This document shows positions 42,620 to 52,445 of a stretch of 64,000 nt of DNA, in pieces. The stretch covers positions 21,649,020-21,713,019 of the forward strand of contig CM074189.1 of the NCBI GenBank assembly GCA_037179385.1, given 5' to 3'. This DNA comes from Holothuria scabra. Lineage: Eukaryota > Echinodermata > Holothuroidea > Aspidochirotida > Holothuriidae. Both the position numbers and the translations under genes were made by a program. Numbering within the stretch: the stretch's first letter is position 1; every line of letters starts with the position of its first letter. The notes beneath the pieces are model-generated. The model was not told where the DNA came from and did no database searches. It worked only from the letters and a program-made list of their open reading frames with translations.

Positions 42620-43440
42620 AAAGGGCAACACTATAAAAGTTGTAATGACTACCGATAGACTGGCAATAACATATGGTGTAATTGTAGAGTGGAAACCAGA
42701 TAAAAGTGTATGAAAATGTGAAATGAGTTTGAAAAAATGTGGGATAGGTTTGACAATAATGGATAGCTGTGGGGAAGTGTGGGAAAGGTGTGATTAAGTT
42801 CGGGATGATGTGTTAAAAAGGGTGAAAATGTGGTCTAGAATACAAAATAGTTCCTTTTCCATGTAATATCATTTAAATGGGAAAACGGCGTTTGGGTAAA
42901 TTAATGTATTGGCATCTGTTCAAAAAGGTTCAACTGTAGAGAATACATGAATGTAATAGTTACTTTATGATTGGATGCTTAAATTACCAAACTTGAAGGC
43001 TGAACAGATATGTGAAAAGGTGAAGGAAAATATGTCTTTCGCAACAAAATTAGGCATTGGTATAGATCGACGGATGGAGGACAATGTTGAGTATAGAATC
43101 AGAGAAGGAATAAATGAGGTGATCATTCTGCTGTCTTGGACTTCGGGGTTATGTCAAGCTCCCGATTAAACAATCTAGAAGTAAGGTATGACCGAAAAAC
43201 TCTCCAGTTCTGCAGGACAAAATATTGACTCAATGGAATTTGATGCGGTATTCAGTCTTTGATTAAGTCATCAAAATCATGTCTCACTTCTGCGTAAATG
43301 GCGAGAGTTTGTTATGAATACAGAAATATGACAAATGTCTTCTCAACTTTTCACTAATTTAAACATATGTTAATGTTTCAAAAGCAATCTGTCAGATTTT
43401 CAATGCAGTGCAATTTTGAATAACGGGTAAGTATACAATC
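42620..43440. other. Pseudogene intron, nothing recognised
   Basis: AT-rich and slightly repetitive (GTGTGAAAATGTG-like). No exon supported. Confidence 0.4.
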
Positions 43441-43487
43441 GTTTCGAAAGAAGTAAGGTTTACTAACGAATCTTTTCATTTAAACAG

Positions 43488-43586
43488 CTTGTGATTCACA
43501 GTGTCGAGCAAACGGGTGAGTATGCAACTATACTGGTTCACATTGCATCTGTCCTCCTGGAAAGGTCGGGGAACTTTGTACGTATA
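43488..43586 (+). pseudogene. Pseudogene exon 9' (EGF1) with nonsense codon
   Basis: 99 bases; begins CDSQCRANG and then TGA (43517-43519), where the source has GGA. After the stop the frame still reads CNYTGSHCICPPGKVGELC, so the exon decayed by point mutation. Confidence 0.92.
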
Positions 43587-43620
43587 GTAAGTGACAAAGG
43601 TTTATCTTTATGGGATCATT

Positions 43621-44357
43621 TACAAACGACAACATTAATTAAGTATATGATGAGATTATAGAAGTTCCTTTGGGCATAAATAGTAAACTGGTTATCCTTA
43701 GGCCTTCACCCACTTTTTCCGTATGATGGAACATAAATGATTATGGTTACCATTTCATTTTCACCGCCGCAACAACAATAAACATAAAGAATTTATGATT
43801 ATGGTCATGGTATTTTAATTTCGAACAACTCCTTAGAGAGCCCGAAGGGGGGAATGATTACCATCTCATAACGTCCTCTCGGAGGTCATTAGATAATTCT
43901 TCCCCTTAAAAGTGGACTTTATGACTTGGCCGATTGCGTAACGACTTCGCCGATTTTACAACAATAGAAAGCCGCTTACAACGATAACCGATCACTGGAT
44001 CATGTTTTCTGAAACAATGTTGCCTTTTGTCAGTTTTGTTACAAGTAAGGACTTCAAGGACAGGACAAGTTTGTCCAACTTTCAAGGGTATGAATTCTCT
44101 AATGTTTCTCGATTCCCGTAAAATGTGCCCATTTGGCTACTCCGAATTTTGCGGCGCCGATGTTATGTGAAGGTCTCCATGGGTGTATTCGCGTTAAAAT
44201 TTTCAGTGGGAAATTGAACTTTAAAAATGTCTCAAGAGGTACTTCTTGGTCATTGTATTCGGTAAAGATTGATGTATGTGTGGTATGGAACCCCCGTCAC
44301 ACCAAGGAGCAATAACGATTTCAATGCTATAACGTTTTAAGCATATAAGTAGCTGCA
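43621..44357. other. Downstream of pseudogene; no EGF2/EGF3 copy
   Basis: No counterpart of exons 10 or 11 was recognised here or up to 52 kb. The duplication appears to end near 43620-43700. Confidence 0.45.
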
Positions 44358-44693
44358 CACTCTAAAAAATAAAACAAATGTGTAATTTAACTCGTTAGAA
44401 GAGTGAAAGCTCTAAGACACACTCCAAAAAGATTAAATTCTCTCCAAGAGGAGTGAAACTCATTCAAAACAGCAATTTCACTTTTGATGGAGTGCCTGAA
44501 GGGAACACTTTTAAACAGAAGAATCCTTGCTTACACTCGTTTAGGAGTGAATATTTACTCTTCTCGGGTTGAATTTCACCCTTCTTTTAGTGAGATCCAC
44601 TATTCTTGGGGTGAATAAACTCTCGAATGAAGTAAATTTACACATTTCACTCCATTAAAGAGTGACTGAACTCACTCTTTGGTTTAAAGAGTG
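44358..44693. mobile_element. CACTCT-family MITE flanked by TGCA
   Basis: 336 bp with CACTCTAAAAAATAAA at the left and TTTAAAGAGTG at the right, plus internal GAGTGAA/TTCACTC units. It is flanked by TGCA on both sides (44354-44357, 44694-44697), not TA as in the sister copies. Confidence 0.7.
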
Positions 44694-44724
44694 TGCAGTT
44701 GGAAAGCTGACATGGGGGTGATCG

Positions 44725-44975
44725 AGATATTCTTAGCTCTGATGACGTCACACAAGTTGAATTTTTGCCACTTATGGGAATATATAAAGGAATTGCGAAT
44801 CGCCTTTTTATTCTGCATACCTCAATGGAAACTATGAAACTTACCAGACAGACTAACTGCGCAAGTTATTATTTAACTAATTTCAGGCAAAATTCCCCAA
44901 AATAACCGGTAGATCTTAGGTGACCCTCTCTGGACGTTTGGCGAAGGGTCACAAATGTGTCCCGAAATCACCCCC
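44725..44975. repeat. Inverted copy of the 30893-31190 repeat
   Basis: See the partner at 30893. Class unknown. Confidence 0.6.
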
Positions 44976-45369
44976 AAAGCGGGAAACAAACACCACATGC
45001 ACAGATTTACTAACGAATATTCTTTCACACGTGGATTCGTTGATAGGTTGTTCCAAGTACCTTGAAGACGGTCAAACCTGCTTTTTTATGCTACGAGTCT
45101 GTCTAGTATAGTAGTACACCCTGTAATTCAGTCAGCCATTTTGAAACGCAATGACTGAGGATAGCTGGCATGCGGCAGCAATTCGCTACAAGATCAAAAT
45201 ACAATAAGGCGTGAACATGCGTATGTAAGTGATGCGAAAGAAATGCATAGATAGGCAGAACAAACACACTTTCGACGTTAAGCATTTAAGGTGAAGATAA
45301 AAGGGTAAGGAAAAAGGTACCACTTCATTTTTGGAAATATTACTTGTTCTCTGTCTTTCAAACATATTC

Positions 45370-47134
45370 TCAGTTCAGTTAAGTTCAGTATGACTTTATT
45401 CCAATCTCTTACCATAATATAAAATACATAACAACATTCTGAGAGTAGTAAAGGTAACGAAATTACAATAAATAAGGATTATCATGCTTAAACACACCAT
45501 AAAATAATTACTTTACTTAACAAAACAAGGTAAGAGACAGAGGAGTGGCAACTAAAAACTCCCAGGAGCTTGTGGGTGTTGACACCCCTTAAAAAACAAA
45601 CAGAAAACAAGACAAAAGGATAGAAAAGCACAAAAGCAGCAAAAACAGTCGGAAGTTCAAAGGTAGTTTGCAATGAAATGAACTTCAAGCTGTTTTTTAA
45701 ATGCATATGGTGTTTTACAGTTAGTAACTTCCAAAGGGAGAGAATTCCATAGTTTTGCACCTATAAATCAAAGACCAAATTGAGATGACCTAGGTCTACA
45801 AAGGGGAGCGATAAATTGATTTGAAGCACGAATAGGGTAAGGGAAATGGCTATCACGAAACAGAAAATGAGTACTAAATATTGACGGGGTTCTGTTATGT
45901 AGCCAGTCAAAAAAAAAAAAAAAAAAAAAAACCGATAGGATACCGATTTAAATCATAGATATTAAGAAGGTTAAGACTAGCGAAAAGAGGTGCAGTATGA
46001 TGACGATAGTCTACGTTGCAAATACATCTAATAGCTCTTTTCTGTAAAATAAGAGGGGTTGAATTCTGGTAGCATACGTGCTCCCCAAATGATATTACAA
46101 TAAGTGAGATGAGGGAGTATCAGGGTATTATACAAGGAACCCAAAATTTTCTTAAGAAGAAGTTGTCGAAATCTGTTAAGTATCCCCACACCTTTTGAAA
46201 CTTTCATGCTAACATACTAGATATGATCAGTCCAGGTAATCAACAAACAACCCAAGAAACTTAATAACATTCGAACGCTGTATGTTAATGCCACAAAGTT
46301 GTATGTTGTTTACACTCTGATTAAACTGCTTAGAAGGTGAGGTAAAAATAATAAAGTTGGTTTTCTTTACATTGATAGATAGCTTGCTTGCAAAAAACAG
46401 TTGTGAACTTTGTTAAATTCATGTTGTATTACATGTAGTAAACAACTGAGGTCATTACTGGAATAAAAACAGATTGGTATCGTCAGCATAAGAAGTTACA
46501 TGAAAATAATAACTACCCCTGTGGAGATCATTGATATAAATAATAAACAACAAAGGACCTAGAATAGATCCCCGAGGAACACCACAAGTAATAGGCTTAC
46601 ATATAGAATTTACAATGTTAATGCCAACATATTGGTAACGATCAGTAACATAATTTTCAAACCAATCCAGTGCAGTACCCTCTAACACCGTAATGTTCAA
46701 TTTTGCTGAGTAAGATTCTATGGTCCAATGAATCGAAAGCCTTAGACAGATCCAGAAAAATGCCTGATGCATACTGATTTTTTCGAAGGCATCTGTTACG
46801 TTATTAGTGAAGTGTAAAATAGCTAGCGAAGTCGAACGCCCAGGAAGGAACCGAAATTGGTAATCATACAATTGATCTTTCTTACCAAAAAAGAATATAA
46901 TCGGGTAACTACGAGTTTTTCAAGTACTTTGGAGAGACATGCTAAAATTGAAAAAGGTCTGTAATTTCTAACCGAATCTTTATCACCAGATTTAAAGACA
47001 GGAACAACACGTGCAATTTTGAGAGAACTATGAACAATACCCTTTATAGCGGCAGTATGCCGGAGTTTGAAGTGCTGGCTGGTTCGCAAGTTGAACGTAT
47101 AGGCTGTTCGAAACGTAGTACGGAAACACTGCAC
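45370..47134 (-). pseudogene. LINE remnant with reverse transcriptase (Jockey/CR1-like)
   Basis: Minus strand. 47134-46823 encodes ARVVPVFKSGDKDSVRNYRP, then FSILACLSKVLEKLV. 46871-46455, in another frame, encodes YQFRFLPGRSTSLAILHFTN, CGVPRGSILGPLLFIIYIND and the catalytic SYADDTNLF. The region for the first catalytic Asp is frameshifted ([11 protein letters not shown]), so the enzyme is dead. Towards 45660 a C-terminal KLWNSLPLEVTNCKTPYAFK tail ends the ORF, followed by a 3' UTR holding AGGAGCTTGTGGGTGTTGAC. It is 5'-truncated near 47134 and carries an internal poly(A) run at about 45909-45930. Confidence 0.85.
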
Positions 47135-48058
47135 TGACAGTACTGTGTGGGTTGAATACAGCTTGTATTTACACTATACACAGTCGTCAATCACACCGTC
47201 CTTTTCGTAATCTTGTTAACTGAAATTTCTCGTAGTGGTTGAGGTCAAGCTTAAGTTCTAGCTACCGCAAATGACGTAAAATATCGAATCGTAAGGGGAT
47301 CAAAACAACTGAATTTTAATCCGTAAATAACGTGCTGGATTGCCGGCTTCCTAACGCTGCTATGGATTTGTGCAAAAGTTTGGACCTGTTCAAATATTTA
47401 ATAGATTTTGCAAGAAAGTTGAAATAGTTTCGAATTAATACAAGGTAAGGTCAAACCACTGCACGTATTTCAGGAATATAATATTTTTTCTCATTCAAGT
47501 CTAAATTTTGTTTAAACTATGGCAGAGTCGTCGTCAAATTAAAAAAATTATATCTGCCCGGCCACCTTCTTGGTGCTTTTTTTGTTTGCCTCAGACGGTG
47601 GAGACAATCTACGGATAGGACATTCACGCTGCCTGCTCTGTTCATGTATATAAGAAGACCGTGGCCTTAACGCATTACTTTTTGAATGTATGCGTCCTTT
47701 TTGCAGTTATGGAACACTGGACTGTCATCTTTACTCCATTGTTAATGATAGACTTTCATGAGGCTCCGTATGTCAATAACTGTCATATCTTTTAATTTTG
47801 CTTTTTTTCGTCGTCTTTGGGTACAAAACAGATTGACAGACAAATTTGGTGAGCTCCCTAGCTTATTTGCCACTCGGAAGGCATACCAGCATAGTTAACC
47901 AATCGTCATCCTACATGTCATGTCATTCTACATTTTAGAGAAATATTGACATTAATATCTGTAGAAACGCTTTATGCGTCAATACTCCAGACAATGCAAA
48001 GGAGACCTGTCTTACTGGTAGAAAGTTTGTGTACATGACGATAAAGAAGGGTAAGTGC
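47135..48058. other. Intergenic, nothing recognised
   Basis: GTTGAATACAGCTTGTATTTAC at about 47152 resembles one terminus of the GGCTGTATTCGAC family, without a partner end. No exon. Confidence 0.35.
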
Positions 48059-49900
48059 AAGCGCGGATCCAGACGTTTCAAAAAAAAAAAAGGGGGGGGG
48101 GGGACTGAACCTAGAGGTAATAGGGACGTACGGTGATTCTCTGTCTGAATATCTCAGTGGCATAGGAAGCAATATAAACGTATTGGGGGGGGGGGGGGGA
48201 GGGGGGCAATTTTGGGTCATGTACCTCTATCTACCCCATTTACCAAAAGGAACGTTTTTGATGCAGAATTTTTCGCTCTTTTCTACGAGGAAGAACATTT
48301 TTCTTCTAATGAAAAAAAAGATCTGAATTTTTGTTAAGTTTGAAGACTACTGTAATGCGCACGTCGAAAATTGGGGTCCTTTTACACGTTTGCAAATATG
48401 GAGCTTGTATTGCAAGGAACAGTTTAGATTCAGGGTTTCCTGTAAGGATATTTGAATACTTTGGGCACCATCGAAGAATCTGCGTTTCCTGTTTGAAAAT
48501 ATCTGAGATAACATGTCGATTGAACTTTTTTATCGACAAAATGTTTAAAAATTAATACCCTTTATGGAAGAAAATGTTATTGAGACTTAATGCAGAAAGG
48601 AATGCAGGGTAGGGGGCGCGAAGCGCGCGGAAAATTTTGACTTTTTAAAACTAACAATTACAAATATGAAGCTTTTATTAGGAAGAATTCGGAATTTTAT
48701 GAATGAAAAGTTGGGAAACCGCACTGTATTTGATTGGTGTCTCAAATGTCAAATTTCCGATTTTTTCACTTTTTCGATCCAGGGGCAATCGCCCCTCCTT
48801 ACTGAAGCTAAGTCACTGCTCTGCAACATTAATGGTTGACAAAATTTTGACACTTCAAATAACTAAAGAATCCGTCTACACAGACTAATCAACTGACAGG
48901 GTGGGAAGGTATCTGATGAGAGCATAAATCGAGACCTCTAAAATAGCCGGTCTCCCGGGTTTGCAAGTAGTAGCAGGGTTTTCCAACTTTTCTTTCAAGT
49001 GTGAATACCACTGTATCATGGACGTATTGCGGCGCCTGAATCTTGCCGAACTCTTTGCCCCTTTTAAAAAAATTGATGTAGATATGGAGAGCAGAGAGCT
49101 TTGGATTCTGGGTTTCCTGTAAGAAAATTTTTAAGGAGTTAGGGGATCACTTAAGAATCTGCACTTCCTTGGTAGATTTTTGGCAAATCTGAGAATGATT
49201 GCACGACGTTTGAATCGTTGTTGCTACAACGATGTTATAATCTTATCCAAGACCTACGGATTGACACTCTCCGATGACAATTCAAGTTCCCCAAACTTTG
49301 CTGTCCTTTTTAGAAAAAAATATTTCAAAATCAAGAGCTTTCATTAAAGAAAATTTGGAATTCTATGGAAGACAGTTACAAAAATAGCAATATAGCTGCT
49401 TGTGTCTCTTGATGATTTGGTGTCACATATGGTAACGTCCGATTTCGTCATTTACAGAGTTTGGGAAAGTTTACCAAACTGAATTATGAGAGAGGAATGA
49501 TGCATTCTATTTTGCCGAAATTTTGCATTTTTTGAGATTTGGAAAATAAAAAGGGGTTTTCTGACCAGAAAAGTGGGGGAAAGAAGCTTGCTTCCCCCCT
49601 CCTTTTTACTGGGGAATGTCACCCCAGCCTCCCCCTTTCTACACCTATGATATATCTAATTCTGCCTGAAAGACCAAGCGAAGCGCCACCATCTGCTGGC
49701 GCGGAGCGTACAGAAAATTTTGAAAACCTTAATTCCTCAGAGAGTGACGGAAACGGCATTTCCCACTGCCTGTTAGTAGAATCTAAGCAATCATTTTTTG
49801 AGCTTTCGTTTGCAATAAAAATTTATACTTCAATAAAAAATTAAGTTATAAAATGATCAGAAAATAACCAGATAAAATGAACCACATACCATTAGATGAA
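48059..49900. repeat. G-run half element and internally reiterated region
   Basis: GCGCGGATCCAGACG at 48060 resembles the terminus of the 7911-8080 element. From 48300 to 49850 two diverged units about 680 bp apart share GGGTTTCCTGTAAG and GAAGAATCTGC and are accompanied by GGCGCGAAGCGCGCGG or similar GC-rich spots and AAAATTTTGA motifs. GAAGAATCTGC also occurs near 60070. Class unknown. Confidence 0.5.
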
Positions 49901-50254
49901 ATGGTAATGTAACTAACGTGCCGACTGTTCACAGCCACTACGATACATTGCATACATGGGCTGACATGCGACTTGGTGGACATAGTTCTGTCGGTAACGC
50001 TCATAACATCGGTGACATAGGTCTACTGGCCAACATCTATTCACATTATTCAAATCTTGTTGTTTTGGCCATGAAGCTGATGCAGCTCGCTGTTGTGGCG
50101 AAGGCAAGGCGGCAGGAAAGTAAGCAGATAGCCTATTCACCCGGGCTTAACGTCATACGAGGCTCGTGCATTTCGATTTGTATTGTGAGGAAAGGATGAG
50201 CCTGAAAAGCCTCTCGTAATGAACATTATGCTTATTGTAATGTGTTTGTTATTG

Positions 50255-50328
50255 TTGATGTGACGAAAGGGGGTGGGGGGCTGGAGCCGTAACACCCCCC
50301 CCCCCCCGCACCTTGGATCCGCGCCTGA
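50255..50328 (-). repeat. Partial copy of the GGCGCGGATCC element
   Basis: Reverse complement: TCAGGCGCGGATCCAAGG, a G run, GTTACGGCTCCAGCCCCC. It matches the left half of 7911-8080. Confidence 0.7.
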
Positions 50329-50639
50329 TTTGGAAATACTGTTTCCCCTAAAGTATTTCATGCTGAATTTCATTTGATTTGATTTGTTTGTTTCATCATA
50401 TTGCTGAATTGATCAAATGTGAAAGGAGGTCATCCAGAAATCATAGTGTGGATTAATAAGGTGGATGGACTCCCTTTTGAAAACAAAAGAAACGAAGCGG
50501 AAACACAGATATTCACAATGTATGCACAATAAGAAACAATTCATATCGGTCAAGTTTACCAATTAACATAATTCTATGAATTGTCTCAGCTGAAGCGGGA
50601 CCGTTCGATGAGAAAACTACTAACTGTAAAACTATTACA

Positions 50640-51155
50640 CTCTTCCAATTTGGAAGCAGACCTCACATTTGTGACCGCTTTTGCGCAATCTGTAAACCCT
50701 CAGAACTCGCGGTGCAATGCATTCTGGGAGACCGTACTTGAGCTAGCCTACGCAGAGCGAAAACGAATACCCGTTAGAAATGTCAAAAAATCTTATTCAA
50801 GCTCTAACGTAATTGAGTATTCTTGGCAATTGAAGAAAATTAGAAGTTAAATATTCGAAAGAAACTCGTTTTAGTAGATAGCGGGTGTCAGGGGGTGAAC
50901 CTTGGCTAGAGTCTTCGTCATAGGCCTTCTGAGAAAACCGAAGGAGCGAGAGTTTACTTGCAAAGTTTAAAACTGCCCATTTTTCGTCTTCAAGGTGAGT
51001 ACATGTTGAAATATCATTTGAAAGAAACAGAACAAGTATAATATTTCCGAAATATAGTAATACCTTTCTTGTTATCCTTTTATCTTTACAAGCAGTACTA
51101 TAAGAACTCTGGACTTTGTTCTGCTTCATCTATTCATGATATGTACATGATTTCG
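50640..51155 (+). repeat. Dispersed repeat, copy of 29925-30420
   Basis: Same order of shared blocks as the partner copy. No intact frame. Confidence 0.7.
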
Positions 51156-51329
51156 CATCACTTACGTATGTGCACCCTGTTACAACCGATAATGTAAAAC
51201 AACCGATAATGTTAAAAAAATAATGATAATGTAAAAATTGTTTAAGGTGTGTATGTGTGAGAGTTAATGAAGGTAGGCAGGTAGGCCGACAGGTGGCAGG
51301 CGGGTATGGTTGGCCACAGTGGACATAAT

Positions 51330-51545
51330 TCCTTATTAAATGCTGACATTCAATCGAATTTATGTCCCCATTTATTCGATTTAATGTCAGCATTAAATAA
51401 GATTCAGTATTGACCAATCACAGCACAGATTTTAATGTCGGCATAAAATCATTTAATGCTGGCATTAATTCGATTTTATATCAACATTAATTCGATTTAA
51501 TGTCTGCCTTAATTATTTAATGCTGACATTAAGTCCATTAAATGC
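51330..51545. repeat. Minisatellite, TTCGATTTAATGTCAGCATT-type units
   Basis: Imperfect units of roughly 22-26 bp with ATTAATTCGATTTAATGTC and TTTAATGCTGACATTAA in both orientations. A related array is at 52965-53365. Confidence 0.75.
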
Positions 51546-51913
51546 TAGAATTAATTCTAAAAACTTGTCACCGTATACTTAGCGTCACATACTGCTATAC
51601 TACGTGGTTTACAAGCCGTTTTTATTTACCGTGTGCTATTTCCAGATGGCATTATATCATCTGAGCACGTAAGCAATCAAATGTATTCTACATTGCCTTA
51701 CACGGTAAACTGTGTAATATACATTGTGCACAGCCTCCTTTGATATCGTCTTTAATCGGTTGATCTACTGGAGCTGAATCGCAGTTCGGCTCCTTGAAAC
51801 CAAGACCTACATTTTTGCAGCAAATCGTTGACGTGTGTTGTTATAAAATAATATAACCATACAGAATTTGGTCATGTTAAAATAAGAACGAAACTCACTG
51901 GAGAAATGTAAAA

Positions 51914-51918
<5 letters not shown>

Positions 51919-51951
<33 letters not shown>

Positions 51952-52170
51952 AGGCTAGGTTTGATGGAGTTTAACGGCCTTTTTTTTTCAACCAATTGGT
52001 TCAGGTCGAGCCAGTTCCAATTGTGGCTCGTTGGCTTGTTTTCTTTACTCAATTGCTTATGCTGAGCACCAAATACAACGGCAATAGGTTCCGTTTTTAA
52101 AGTCTTATGTATCACCCAGCCAGGACTCGAACTCCCGACCTCCCGACTGCAAGTCTGATGTCCAGAAAAA
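51919..52170 (-). mobile_element. tRNA-headed SINE, most complete copy
   Basis: On the minus strand it begins near 52165 with GGACATCAGACTTGCAGTCG, then GGGAGTTCGAGTCCTGGC. The latter is a tRNA B-box (GGTTCGANTCC). The body follows with AACAAGCCAACGAGCCACAA and GGCTCGACCTGAACCAATTG, and the 3' end is CCGTTAAACTCCATCAAACC. A poly(A) run (51919-51948, plus strand) lies just beyond. The B-box shows a tRNA ancestor; I cannot name the isoacceptor. Confidence 0.8.
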
Positions 52171-52349
52171 AAGAACGCTAGTTATAACTAATGGCAGCAA
52201 GACACTCATAATCCCGTGGACAACAGATAACAATCCTCAAACCCCCGTTTTTACGACTTTTCTATTCTCCATGAGGTGGTGCTGAGCAAGGAGTAAGAGT
52301 CAACACTTGCACGACCCCCTGAGCCCCCTAAATTTATGGAAATTTCTGG

Positions 52350-52445
52350 CTACTCCAACAAGTCAAGCAATTTGCTACCCCCCTGAACAAGGTCACGTTC
52401 ATGTTGCACATATGTTGTCGGGTACTGGACTGCCTGTCCTCGTCC
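52350..52445 (-). CDS. IgSF gene: candidate terminal exon
   Basis: 96 bases after a strong acceptor (TTTTGTCTTTTAG). Phase 0 fits the mini-exon. It encodes GRGQAVQYPTTYVQHERDLV, then QGGSKLLDLLE and TAG. It holds two Tyr that could be phosphorylated. The 3.2-kb intron before it is longer than the others, so another final exon is possible. Confidence 0.5.
   Translation of the reverse strand, partial: GRGQAVQYPTTYVQHERDLVQGGSKLLDLLE

Larger units (their letters stand above)
33060..43620 (+). pseudogene. Partial tandem duplicate of the Tie-like gene
   Basis: A second copy of intron 4 through EGF1 lies in the same orientation. It keeps five exons matching exons 5-9 with the same borders and phases. 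It lacks counterparts of exons 1-4 and, within the window, of exons 10-11. The exon 7 copy has a 1-bp deletion (305 against 306 bases) giving TAA at 40439-40441, and the exon 9 copy has TGA at 43517-43519. Introns also align (for example 17640-17720 with 38110-38190). It is larger than the source because of later insertions (SINE at 35745, MITE at 36953). Non-functional as a full receptor; a short transcript cannot be excluded. Confidence 0.88.

Noticed and set aside
52100..52170. tRNA gene
   Set aside because: A B-box is present but the acceptor stem and full cloverleaf are not; it is the head of a SINE.
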